Position numbers and translations under genes: made by a program
The notes under the pieces: generated by a model
What the model was told of the DNA's origin: nothing
Database searches by the model: none
Seen by the model: the letters and a program-made list of their open reading frames with translations, nothing else
Part shown: piece after piece, positions 28,249 to 37,154 of the stretch
Layout: the number at the start of each line of letters is the position of its first letter
How positions within the stretch are numbered: the stretch's first letter is position 1
Origin: CAVVGZ01 sp963747965
GTDB taxonomy: Bacteria > Chloroflexota > Anaerolineae > Anaerolineales > Anaerolineaceae
Length of the DNA: 64,000 bases
NCBI GenBank assembly: GCA_963747965.1
Contig: CAVVGZ010000004.1
Span: 248,001-312,000 of the forward strand
Reading direction: 5' to 3'

Positions 28249-29436
28249 ATGAGTAAAACATTTGTCATATTAATTGTTATTTTTGGTTTATCCATGCTGG
28301 GATTAACTATGGTGGTCCTGGGTTTTAATAATCTACCCTCAAGGAATGGATCAGCTGTGGATCAGACAGAGACTGTTCAGACCATGGCTGCCGCCCAGAC
28401 CCAGGCAGGCATAAATACCATAATCGCAGAACTGACTGAAGCGGTAAAAACAGGCCTGACCCCGGTTGTATTTACAGCAACCCCACAGCCTGCCAACAGC
28501 CAGACGGCAACCACTATCCCATCGACCACTACACCGGTACCTCCGCCGCCGAAACCCACTTCAGTACCGTGCAATTGGATTCAATTTATTTCCGATGTCA
28601 CTTACCCTGACAATTCAATTTTGAGACCGAATGCCAGTTTTACAAAAACCTGGCGTCTGAAAAATATAGGATCCTGCACATGGAATCCAAATTATGCCGT
28701 GGTATTTGTAAGCGGCAATTCGATGAATGGACCAGCAGCTGTGAAAATTGGGGATTATGTCAATCCGGGTGGAACAATTGATGTTTCTGTGAACCTCACT
28801 GCACCAGGGAATGAGGGTACCTATACCGGCAACTGGATGCTGCGGAATGATTACGGGCAAAATTTCGGGATAGGGGCAAATGCAAGCAGTCCCTTCTGGG
28901 TTAAGATAAAGGTTGAAGATTTTGAAGACGTCTCCGATGAGGATTTGCGGAACTTTGCAATTTCCTATACATATGCCGATTGGCGAAGTACAACAGGCAG
29001 CCTGCCGGTTCCCGGTTCTGGTGACGATTTCAATAACGGATCGATTACACAGACAGACGAGCCCGCCTTCGAGAATGGGTACACGGATGATGAGCCAACC
29101 CTGATCACCATCCCAAGTGACGGCAGCAATGGCATGATTACCGGGCATTATCCAGCTATCCGCATTAACAGCGGCGACAGGTTCCGGTCAATTATCGGCT
29201 GCAGTTATGGATTTGATGGTTGTGATGCAACTTTCCAGTTGAACTACAACCTCAAAGACAGCAGCGCAATCTATAACCTGGGATCCTGGCATGAAAAATA
29301 CGATGGCATGGTTCGGGAAATCGTTGTGGATCTTAATTCATTGGCAGGGAAGGATGTGGAATTCCACCTTATTGTCAATAATAATGGAGATTCCCATGAA
29401 GACCGGGTTTTCTGGCTTATGCCAGGGATTGATTAG
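28249..29436 (+). CDS. Exported protein with NBR1-Ig-like domain
   Basis: 395 aa. An N-terminal hydrophobic helix (residues 4-26) is followed by a Thr/Pro-rich linker (about 85-105) and then an NBR1 Ig-like four-Trp-type domain (about 107-215; CNWIQFISDVTYPDNSI, TWRLKNIGSCTW, LTAPGNEGTYTGNWMLRN). The pattern of a conserved tryptophan after a Cys-Thr pair is typical of this domain in Chloroflexota surface proteins. The C-terminal 180 residues look like a beta-sandwich (YPAIRINSGDRFRSIIGC, FWLMPGID). It is anchored or exported and likely displayed on the cell surface; its ligand is unknown. It heads a pair with the repeat protein at 29577. Confidence 0.8.
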   Translation: MSKTFVILIVIFGLSMLGLTMVVLGFNNLPSRNGSAVDQTETVQTMAAAQTQAGINTIIAELTEAVKTGLTPVVFTATPQPANSQTATTIPSTTTPVPPPPKPTSVPCNWIQFISDVTYPDNSILRPNASFTKTWRLKNIGSCTWNPNYAVVFVSGNSMNGPAAVKIGDYVNPGGTIDVSVNLTAPGNEGTYTGNWMLRNDYGQNFGIGANASSPFWVKIKVEDFEDVSDEDLRNFAISYTYADWRSTTGSLPVPGSGDDFNNGSITQTDEPAFENGYTDDEPTLITIPSDGSNGMITGHYPAIRINSGDRFRSIIGCSYGFDGCDATFQLNYNLKDSSAIYNLGSWHEKYDGMVREIVVDLNSLAGKDVEFHLIVNNNGDSHEDRVFWLMPGID

Positions 29437-29576
29437 AAATTCAGTACATGGAATATGGTTCCGGTTATTTTTTAAGGGATTCGAAAAGCCAGGCGTCCCA
29501 TTCGCAAGATGAGGATTGACTGTTCAGAAAAAATGAGAAATTATTTTCATAACGGGTAATAAAGGAGGAAATTAAA

Positions 29577-30983
29577 TTGAGAACAAATCATAATTCCCAG
29601 CCAGGTATCACCGCAAGAAGCCGGATTACCCCATCGGTGTACATCTCTGCCATGCTGCTTTTTCTAATGGTATTTTTACTATCGTTCCAACCAACCCAGG
29701 CAGCTGATACTCCTTCCTTCGATGTCACCGATGTTATCAAGGATACATCTGTGACAATTTATACGTATAATTTTCCAGCCAATAAAACCTTTACGGTATT
29801 GATGGGAGAAGTTGGCACAGAGGGGATTGGGGGTATTGACGCAGGGACTTCTGATTCTGGAAGCGGTGGATCTTACGAGGATACCTTCTCCATACCTGCC
29901 GAATTAAAGGGTGAACCGGCTATTGCGATTCGCCTGGAAAGTACGGACGGCTATTTCAGTTATAACTGGTTTACAAACGAAGATATATCCAGCGGAACTG
30001 CCACAACATTACCCGCCGACCAGGCTGATGAAAATGGAAGCGTGCCCAGCCTGGATGTAATTGATGTCAAGGTGGATGAGACTGTCACGATTCAAACCCA
30101 CAATTTCCCCCCCAACCAGACATTTATTGTAACCATGGGGGATATCGGTTCAAAAGGCGTTGGAGGCGTAGAAGTCACCCAGACTTCTTCCGGGTCGGGC
30201 GGTGAATTTTCAGAAACATATACAATTCCTGATGAAATGAAAGGAGAGGAATTAATTGCTATCCGGCTGGAAAGTGAGCAGGGTTACTATGCCTATAACT
30301 GGTTTGTTAATCAACCAGCGGCCGGTGACGCCCAGGTCGGAGCACCGGCAGTCGAAAATGGCAGCATGCCAGTTTTCAACATCGTGTCTGTTGTTGAAAA
30401 TGAATCGGTGGCCATCCAAACCCATGACTTTCCTCTTTACCAGACATTCGTAATCAAGATGTCATCCATAGAGACAAGCGGCACAGGCGGGATTGAAGTG
30501 GCGACAACCTATATCAAGGACCAATCAGATATTGAACTGACCTACCCTATTCCGAATGAATTGATTGGAAGCGATCAGATCGCCATTTGGATGGTGAGTG
30601 ATGCGGGTTATTACAGCTATAACTGGTTTTACAATAAGACTTTCCCGGTAATGCAGGAATCAACAGGAACAGAAATGACAGGGGAACCAACCACCTCCTA
30701 CCCTGGTAACCAGACATTTGACATTGTTGAGGTAGTTAAATACCAAAATGTAACCATACGCACCAATAATTTTCCTGCCAACAAAGACTTTGTTGTAACC
30801 ATGGCTGAGTACGGCAATGAGGATCAAAGCGGTGTACAAATAGGTACTTTCAACTCAGACCAGGGTGGAACACTTGAAGAGACATTCCTGATCCCGGCAG
30901 TCCTAAAAGGGGAAGATAAGATTTCCATCCGGCTGGATAGTGCCGATGGTATTTACAGCTATAACTGGTTCTACAACAGATAA
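29577..30983 (+). CDS. Exported protein with four YNWF repeats
   Basis: 468 aa from TTG 29577, preceded by a strong AAAGGAGGAAA. A signal peptide (hydrophobic 20-38, likely cleavage after TQA at about 42) precedes four tandem units of about 85-90 residues. Each has a V-x-V-x-T-x-x-FP-x-x-x-x-F-V-V-x-M core strand, a GSGG-like loop, an IP-x-x-x-x-G segment and an ending of Y-x-YNWF-x-N. Unit starts are FDVTDV, LDVIDV, FNIVSV and FDIVEV. Units 1, 2 and 4 are closest; unit 3 lacks the GSGG loop and has IWM in place of IRL. No named Pfam domain was recognised; the fold is probably an all-beta sandwich. A strong terminator follows. It is likely a surface or matrix protein. Confidence 0.8.
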   Translation: MRTNHNSQPGITARSRITPSVYISAMLLFLMVFLLSFQPTQAADTPSFDVTDVIKDTSVTIYTYNFPANKTFTVLMGEVGTEGIGGIDAGTSDSGSGGSYEDTFSIPAELKGEPAIAIRLESTDGYFSYNWFTNEDISSGTATTLPADQADENGSVPSLDVIDVKVDETVTIQTHNFPPNQTFIVTMGDIGSKGVGGVEVTQTSSGSGGEFSETYTIPDEMKGEELIAIRLESEQGYYAYNWFVNQPAAGDAQVGAPAVENGSMPVFNIVSVVENESVAIQTHDFPLYQTFVIKMSSIETSGTGGIEVATTYIKDQSDIELTYPIPNELIGSDQIAIWMVSDAGYYSYNWFYNKTFPVMQESTGTEMTGEPTTSYPGNQTFDIVEVVKYQNVTIRTNNFPANKDFVVTMAEYGNEDQSGVQIGTFNSDQGGTLEETFLIPAVLKGEDKISIRLDSADGIYSYNWFYNR

Positions 30984-30995
30984 GATCGTTGAGAA

Positions 30996-31043
30996 GAAAA
31001 AAAGAGCCGTAGTGCAGTCAATATAACACCACGGCTCTTTTTT
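30996..31043. terminator. Bidirectional rho-independent terminator
   Basis: AAAAAAGAGCCGTAGTG pairs with CACCACGGCTCTTTTTT around a 12-base loop: 13 bp, one mismatch, 3 bp. A-tract and T-tract on the two sides make it work for both the plus gene ending at 30983 and the minus gene ending at 31053. Confidence 0.9.
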
Positions 31044-31052
31044 AATCTCATC

Positions 31053-33536
31053 TCAGGGGAGTGGGGCGTAAAAAACCTCATCTCCGTAGGCTAAAAATAA
31101 CAGCCGGTTTGGGGTAACTGTAAATGCAGTAACAGGATCTTCTGGCAGCTGGGTCTGGCGGTCCGCCAGCGGCATAATTATTTTCTGCAGATTCAATCGC
31201 AGGCTAAAATGGTATATTGAAGGCTGCAGGACATCAAGGATATATATCGATGAATCGGGCATTTGTGTCGCTTCAATTTGTGAAAAAAGTGTATCTGTAA
31301 ATGTCAATTGCTGAGATTCTTCCCCATCCCGATTATCGGTGTATTCGGCTGGATCAGCGCACTTTGTATCCCCTGTTGCTACACTATCGTAATTACAAAA
31401 AGTCATCTTTCCATCTTTGTGCAGGAGGTAAAGATCATCGCCATTGATTGAAAAATCAATCGCATCGCCCATATTTGGTACAGATTCATCAAAATACAGC
31501 CTGGGTGGATCGGAGAAATCTAAGTCTGGTCCATAAATATACCAAACTGCATTGGAAGGAGGATCCATTAAATACAGGGTGTCATTCTGATAATCCATGC
31601 CTGCAATCTGTCCCCAATTTGCATCCGGCGGCGTTAATATGGTTGAAATTGGATTTTCTCCAGGTATACAATACAGTAGTTGGCCCGCAGAATCGATCGC
31701 CATTACAGTGGCTTTAAGCAGGTTATTAACAGGCAAAATTGCCATATCTACGAGGGGTCCTATAATTACGGCTCCCATGGGTCCCGGATCGCAGATGAAT
31801 GAATCATCCAGTTCATATCCTTGACCGGTTAAAAAGAGTCTAAGCACGTTGCCTCTGTTGCTGTCTAAAAGGTATAGATCGGTTCTATTGGCTGCAATTT
31901 TTGTAATATTCACATTGACAGGGAAGTTTTGGCCGGTTGCGGATTTCAGAGATACACGGGCTACACTCTCCATGGAATCGAGCACAGATTGAGCCTGGCC
32001 GCGGATATCATCTAAAACCTCGGTCTGGTGGTAATTCTCAGCTTTTTCCACATAATTTAACGCCTGTGTCCAGGCATTACGCTGGATGGCAGGATCATCG
32101 GAATTCAAAGCCTGCTCGGCATACTGCTGCGCCTGTTGAGAATAAAGAGCAAACAATTCGTCATGTCCGCTTCGGATATACACTGTACTGGCAATGACTA
32201 CAATGATCATTGGTACAGCAATAGCAATTATCAGCATGGTGAATGGGGAAATACTCCCGCTGAAATCCTCCCTTGTCGGAAGTAAACGCTTGCCCACATC
32301 CTTGGTGCCTTCTTCAACCTTCCCTGCAGTTGCCCGGCCAAAAAACCAGGCTGTGGCCATCTTTTTTTTCAGCTCGGGGGGAAATTCAGGTGTTTGAATA
32401 TTCTCGGATTGCCCACTGAAAATGGATGCGAATTTATCATACCGGCCCTGAATGCCATTTCTGAGGGAATCGAAAGAGGTTTTTACCCTCTCAGAGAGGA
32501 TTATTATTTCAGCACCGGTTTTCAGTGAAATTGGTTTTCGCTCCTTGGGTCGGGCAGCGGAAGATTTATCTTCCAAACCCACTGTCAATCCGGGTTTTGC
32601 CATGGACCCGGGCGCGTTATCTCCGGATGTTGACTGGTAAGTGACTGAAGAAGCAAATCCATCCCCTTGCTGGCTTTCCTTATCGGATTTTCCTGCCTGG
32701 CCAAAGGTGGTCAATACTGCAGGTGTTATTACTGTTTTTCTCAAACCATCCAGGGTTCCCGGACTGCCGGTGGATGATTGCGGAGATGTCACACCTGGCG
32801 CTGAGCTTACCGCAACACCCGCTTCGCTGTATCCTGCAGTACTGGCTGGAAATTTTATGTGCTGGACTTCCCCTTTACCTGAGGCAATCTGAATTACTGC
32901 AGCAGAAAGTTGAACCTCAACCGGAGAAACCAGCCTCCTCCGTAATTGGTGATGTGTTTTGAGGTTCATTTGAGCCAGGAGGTCAATTTCCCAGCCCCTC
33001 GGCGGCTGCGCGCATAAAATTATAAAATCACCTTTATTTATCGAGACCTGATGGAGGGAATAATTAATTTTTGTGCTGATGCCTAAATCTCTAGGGTTAG
33101 TGGGCAAGGGGGAAAATTTCTCTCCACCCGAACCGGACAGGATAATCGTGCTTGTTTCTCCTGAATGGAGAAGATAAAGCAGGTTTTGATGGATTACCCC
33201 CATATTCAGAACGCCCTCTACCGGGCTGCGTCCACTGACAGCACGCCGGTTGAACTCCAGGATCTGTTTATTCAAATATTCGGCTGTTGACTGCATAGCC
33301 AGTGTCACAGATCCGCGGCTGTTGAAATACTTACCGGGGAGCTCGGCGAGCCATTCTTTTTGTCTGCTATCCGAGGGAGAAACATCACCATAAAACGTCA
33401 ATAATGCAAAGAACAAATCTCCTGTCCGCATGCGTTGTGCCCGTTTTGAAGCTGCTGCAACGAACCCGGGCAGGTCGGTTTTTTCTATTGAATCATAAAT
33501 ATTGATGGTTTGAAAGGTAAGATCGTTCAGTTTCAT
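31053..33536 (-). CDS. PP2C-like / membrane / beta-propeller protein
   Basis: 827 aa in three parts. Residues 1-225 look like a degenerate PP2C/SpoIIE-type phosphatase fold (RTGDLFFALLTFYGD, SGETSTIILSGSGG, INKGDFIILCAQPPRGWE); the metal-binding aspartates of active PP2C enzymes are not obvious. After a Ser/Gly-rich linker there is one transmembrane helix (about residues 428-452; FTMLIIAIAVPMIIVVIAS). An extracytoplasmic alpha-helical segment (YSQQAQQYAEQALNSDDPAI) and a C-terminal repeat region with DLYLLD/TLYLMD/DLYLLH motifs (beta-propeller, NHL/YVTN-like) follow. This could be a sensor or structural membrane protein. The exact function is unknown. Confidence 0.65.
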   Translation of the reverse strand: MKLNDLTFQTINIYDSIEKTDLPGFVAAASKRAQRMRTGDLFFALLTFYGDVSPSDSRQKEWLAELPGKYFNSRGSVTLAMQSTAEYLNKQILEFNRRAVSGRSPVEGVLNMGVIHQNLLYLLHSGETSTIILSGSGGEKFSPLPTNPRDLGISTKINYSLHQVSINKGDFIILCAQPPRGWEIDLLAQMNLKTHHQLRRRLVSPVEVQLSAAVIQIASGKGEVQHIKFPASTAGYSEAGVAVSSAPGVTSPQSSTGSPGTLDGLRKTVITPAVLTTFGQAGKSDKESQQGDGFASSVTYQSTSGDNAPGSMAKPGLTVGLEDKSSAARPKERKPISLKTGAEIIILSERVKTSFDSLRNGIQGRYDKFASIFSGQSENIQTPEFPPELKKKMATAWFFGRATAGKVEEGTKDVGKRLLPTREDFSGSISPFTMLIIAIAVPMIIVVIASTVYIRSGHDELFALYSQQAQQYAEQALNSDDPAIQRNAWTQALNYVEKAENYHQTEVLDDIRGQAQSVLDSMESVARVSLKSATGQNFPVNVNITKIAANRTDLYLLDSNRGNVLRLFLTGQGYELDDSFICDPGPMGAVIIGPLVDMAILPVNNLLKATVMAIDSAGQLLYCIPGENPISTILTPPDANWGQIAGMDYQNDTLYLMDPPSNAVWYIYGPDLDFSDPPRLYFDESVPNMGDAIDFSINGDDLYLLHKDGKMTFCNYDSVATGDTKCADPAEYTDNRDGEESQQLTFTDTLFSQIEATQMPDSSIYILDVLQPSIYHFSLRLNLQKIIMPLADRQTQLPEDPVTAFTVTPNRLLFLAYGDEVFYAPLP

Positions 33537-33912
33537 AAGGGATGGTTCAAGAAAATAAATTCTTTCTTGTGATTATACTTCAGTGCACAATTATTAGCTT
33601 ATGGATGGTTTCAATGATACAAAGATCTGACTCTGTTGGATGCACCGGTTCCTGACTGGTGACCATCAAAATAATTTGTTTTAAGTAGAAATAGTATTTA
33701 CCCCCCGGGATACATTTTCCTGGGATTCCTATAACCTCCACTACCCGGGAACTGCCAGATTCAATGTTTCCACCCGTGCAGAACGCTTATTCCCGAACAG
33801 CCGGAATTCTCTTTCCCAGGTCAAATGGAGTTTTCGTGATGCGCTTCTCCGGATCATTCACAAACCAATTTTGGAATTTCGGGGGAATTCATCTTCCCGG
33901 TCTGGATATTGT
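33537..33912. other. 376-base gap without a supported gene
   Basis: The space between the minus-strand PP2C-like gene and the sulfotransferase stop shows no start-plus-RBS frame with recognisable content on either strand, and no convincing terminator hairpin. I see nothing functional in it beyond the likely promoter region of the gene at 33536. Confidence 0.5.
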
Positions 33913-35166
33913 TTATACACGAACGACAACATTTTCTTTTTCATCTTCAACAAACGGATCGAATTGATAATTCTGGCAGGTCGCGGAAAACATGGATAGG
34001 ATTGCCTGAGAACTGAGTCCCATATCCTCCATGGAGTAATCATGGTTGCTTTTATATTGACGGGCTTTACTGGTTTCTGCTTTAAGGGTATTTAAATAAT
34101 CCAAATTCAGTCTCATCTGAAGACGGCTATAAACATCCTTCACTGTGCCGGTTGGATCGCCAACCAGATCATCATACTTGACCACCATGTAGTCTTCCGT
34201 TGGATACCTTGTAAATACCTCTGAAGGATATTGATAATAAAAGTCGATAAGTTTTAAGATTTTTTCGCGATATGGATACTTTTCCTCCATCTGGCAGAAT
34301 AAATGGAATCCTGTTGCCATGTAGCTGATCAGGGAAGGCACTACACTCAGCGGGCTGCGTGCCATATAAATAAATTTTGCATCGGGAAAACAATCTTTCA
34401 AGGATTGAATTTTCCCGGAAAATATCGGGTTCTTTGATAGAAATTGTTTGTTACCACCATGGAAATATATATGCCGCTGAAGGCATTGTCGGTAAAAAAG
34501 CATGTCTTTTTGCCGGCGCTTTTCGGGTACTTCAATATCATAATAAAAATAGGGTTCCACCTCTTCATCAACAGGGAAGAAAGTCCAGATTACAGCAGAA
34601 GAGCAGACATGCATGAATAGATATTCATCCTCTTCTGGTTCCTGTAGTCCAATTTTATGATTTTCGATTTGCCCGAAAAGGTTTTGTTCCCAGCGGTTAA
34701 CTAGTTTTCTAACCGGGTCCCCAAGAATCCGGTCAAGAGATGAAAACCCCCGGATAACTTTGCGCTGCGTGACGGATGGGGCAAATACAATTTCCCACAA
34801 ATTCATGGTGGTGAAGTTGTGTGTATCCTTCGCCATCAGCCGGTGGATAAAGGTGGTTCCGCTGCGTGCATTTCCAATTATGAAAACTGGCTGCCGGACT
34901 GCCTGTCTGCGATATCCTCTGAAAAAGAGATCATCCAGGAGGAACCCTATCCAGGCAGATATTTCTATCGGAATATAGAACAGGAACATGAATAGGATCA
35001 GGAACTTGGTTCTTTTTGAGGTCAGCCGGTAAGGTGTATTTTTTGAATGGAATAATTGCTTTTTTAGTATCCGTGCTAATGCACCAAAATTAAAAGAGCA
35101 CCAAAATCCCTCCCGTAAATCATGATCTCGTAAATCTGGAAAATATCCCCCTCTAATAATCAGCAA
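33913..35166 (-). CDS. PAPS-dependent sulfotransferase family protein
   Basis: 417 aa if the first in-frame start (TTG 35166) is used; a later start is possible because no good RBS is seen. One N-terminal membrane helix (KFLILFMFLFYIPIEI, about residues 53-75) anchors a cytoplasmic sulfotransferase domain. The 5'-phosphosulfate loop is FIIGNARSGTTFIHRLM and the 3'-phosphate motif is KFIYMARSPLSVVPSL, both placed as in the Sulfotransfer_3 family. The acceptor is unknown; a lipid or glycan is likely. The gene is divergent from the Sat-CysC fusion that makes PAPS, so the two probably form a sulfation module. Confidence 0.85.
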   Translation of the reverse strand: MLIIRGGYFPDLRDHDLREGFWCSFNFGALARILKKQLFHSKNTPYRLTSKRTKFLILFMFLFYIPIEISAWIGFLLDDLFFRGYRRQAVRQPVFIIGNARSGTTFIHRLMAKDTHNFTTMNLWEIVFAPSVTQRKVIRGFSSLDRILGDPVRKLVNRWEQNLFGQIENHKIGLQEPEEDEYLFMHVCSSAVIWTFFPVDEEVEPYFYYDIEVPEKRRQKDMLFYRQCLQRHIYFHGGNKQFLSKNPIFSGKIQSLKDCFPDAKFIYMARSPLSVVPSLISYMATGFHLFCQMEEKYPYREKILKLIDFYYQYPSEVFTRYPTEDYMVVKYDDLVGDPTGTVKDVYSRLQMRLNLDYLNTLKAETSKARQYKSNHDYSMEDMGLSSQAILSMFSATCQNYQFDPFVEDEKENVVVRV

Positions 35167-35393
35167 AACATCTTATACAAATTACTCAGGACACAATTTA
35201 TCGGGGTATTTTGATAATCATCCGCCCACCGGCCCTGAATCAGGTCAATTATAAGCCCGTTAGGGGGATGAAGGATGTTTTATTCTGCCCCTGTCTCCAA
35301 ATTATTAAGGTTGGTATGGCACCCTTCACTTCACAGGATAGTGATCCTTTAGTATCATTGTCCGAGATTAAGAGAGGTACAGAAAGGTATATC

Positions 35394-37118
35394 ATGACAG
35401 CTTTTTCCCAAACCAAAACACACCTTATATCCCCATACCACGGCAAACTTGTTAACCTGATCGCTGATGAGGCAAAAAGATCAGCCCTTACAGAAAAAGC
35501 AGGGAACCTTCCTGCTGTACAGCTCTCTGATCGTTCAATGTGCGACCTGGAAATGCTAATTACAGGCGCATTTTCACCGCTAGATCGTTTTATGGGGGAA
35601 GAGGATCATCTTAATGTCCTTGAGAACATGAGACTGGCAAATGGGACGGTTTTTCCAATTCCAATTACACTGCCGGTGCCTGATATGGATTTCATCCGAA
35701 TTGGCCAGGAAATCGCCCTGCGCACCCCTTACAATGATCTGGTCGCCATTCTGAGGATTGAGGAGATCTTCAAACCGGATCTCAATTACGAGGCTAAAAA
35801 GGTAACCGGGACAACCGACGTGCGCCATCCGCTTGTTGCAGAGATGCAATCCTGGGAGAAAACCAATATTTCAGGTCCAATTATTGCCATAAAGAATATC
35901 CTTCATTATGATTTTCGGGAATTACGCCAAACCCCCGATGAAGTCCGTCATCTATTGGAGCAATCCGGTTTCACCAATGTAGTTGCCTTTCAAACCCGTA
36001 ATCCAATGCACCGCGCTCATGAGTACCTGACCAAAGAAGCCGGGGAAAAAATTGGCGGCGCTGTATTGATTCACCCTGTTGTTGGAATGACAAAACCCGG
36101 GGATGTTGATCATTATACGCGTGTGCGCTGCTATAAAGCCCTGGTGGAAAATTACTATGAATCCAACCGGACCATATTGAGCCTCCTGCCATTGGCAATG
36201 CGTATGGCTGGCCCACGCGAAGCCGTCTGGCACGCCATTATCCGGCGGAATTATGGTGCCAATCACATGATTTTCGGACGTGATCACGCCGGTCCCGGGT
36301 TAGATTCCACGGGGACTCCTTTTTACGGCCCATATGATGCACAGGATCTGGTTGCTTCACTTAAGGATGAAATAGGGATAACTCCGCTGCCTTTTGATGA
36401 GGTTGTCTACCTGCCGGAGGAACAGCGCCATGTAACAATTGCCTGTTCGAATGGCAAGAAAATCCTTAAACTAACCGGCACGGAGGTGCGTGAAGAGTAT
36501 CTGGCGAATGGAAAATCCTTGCCGGAATGGTTCACCAGGCCTGAGGTAGCCGCAATTCTAAAAGATGTCTCCGTCCCGCGTCATAAATCCGGTTTTTGTA
36601 TCTGGTTTACTGGCTTACCCTCAGCCGGGAAATCTACCATCGCCGACGTGCTCTCCATCCTTTTAATGGAACATGGGAAACAACTCACCATTCTGGACGG
36701 GGATGTGGTTAGAACCCATTTATCTAAAGGCTTGGGATTCTCCAAGCAGGATCGCGACACCAATATCCTCAGGATTGGATTTGTTGCCTCAGAGGTTGTC
36801 CGGCATAACGGGGCAGTAATCTGTGCCGCCGTGAGTCCCTACCGGTCAACCCGCAACCAGGTAAGGTCCATGTTTAATAATGGACATTTCATCGAGGTTT
36901 ACGTCAACACACCGTTAGAAGTGTGTGAGTCACGTGACGTGAAGGGCATGTACGCAAAAGCCCGCCGGGGGGAAATTACCGGTTTTACAGGAATTGACGA
37001 TCCATACGAATCACCGCTGCAGCCGGAAATTGTGCTTGACACTACTTCCGTCAGTCCGGAAGGAAACGCATCTCAAATAATTAAGTACCTGATTGAAAAA
37101 GGTTATATTCAGGTATGA
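35394..37118 (+). CDS. sat/cysC: Bifunctional sulfate adenylyltransferase / APS kinase (PAPS synthase)
   Basis: 574 aa from ATG 35394, chosen because AGAAAGG lies just upstream and the family-like N-terminus (SPYHGKLVNLI) begins there; an in-frame TTG at 35211 would add 61 residues of no similarity. ATP sulfurylase occupies about 1-390 with QTRNPMHRAHE (the HxxH nucleotide loop) and FGRDHAGPG. APS kinase occupies about 395-574 with the P-loop GLPSAGKST, DGDVVRTHLSKGLGFS and the mobile-loop region TGIDDPYE. It converts sulfate and ATP to APS and then to PAPS. No PAPS reductase is nearby, whereas a sulfotransferase is divergent from it. It is convergent with mmdB. Confidence 0.95.
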   Translation: MTAFSQTKTHLISPYHGKLVNLIADEAKRSALTEKAGNLPAVQLSDRSMCDLEMLITGAFSPLDRFMGEEDHLNVLENMRLANGTVFPIPITLPVPDMDFIRIGQEIALRTPYNDLVAILRIEEIFKPDLNYEAKKVTGTTDVRHPLVAEMQSWEKTNISGPIIAIKNILHYDFRELRQTPDEVRHLLEQSGFTNVVAFQTRNPMHRAHEYLTKEAGEKIGGAVLIHPVVGMTKPGDVDHYTRVRCYKALVENYYESNRTILSLLPLAMRMAGPREAVWHAIIRRNYGANHMIFGRDHAGPGLDSTGTPFYGPYDAQDLVASLKDEIGITPLPFDEVVYLPEEQRHVTIACSNGKKILKLTGTEVREEYLANGKSLPEWFTRPEVAAILKDVSVPRHKSGFCIWFTGLPSAGKSTIADVLSILLMEHGKQLTILDGDVVRTHLSKGLGFSKQDRDTNILRIGFVASEVVRHNGAVICAAVSPYRSTRNQVRSMFNNGHFIEVYVNTPLEVCESRDVKGMYAKARRGEITGFTGIDDPYESPLQPEIVLDTTSVSPEGNASQIIKYLIEKGYIQV

Positions 37119-37154
37119 ACCCGCCTGAATAGAGAGGCAAAGATAGCCCGCTTT

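Noticed and set aside
28615..29148. A 177-codon minus-strand frame across the NBR1-Ig gene
   Set aside because: Cys/Ile/Pro-rich shadow of the real plus-strand gene; no recognisable domain.
33764..33967. A short plus-strand frame before the sulfotransferase end
   Set aside because: Overlaps the antisense end of a real gene; Phe/Ser-rich, no RBS.
35211..35393. A 61-codon N-terminal extension of the Sat-CysC protein from TTG 35211
   Set aside because: The family's N-terminus and a good RBS are at ATG 35394; the extension resembles no part of ATP sulfurylase.
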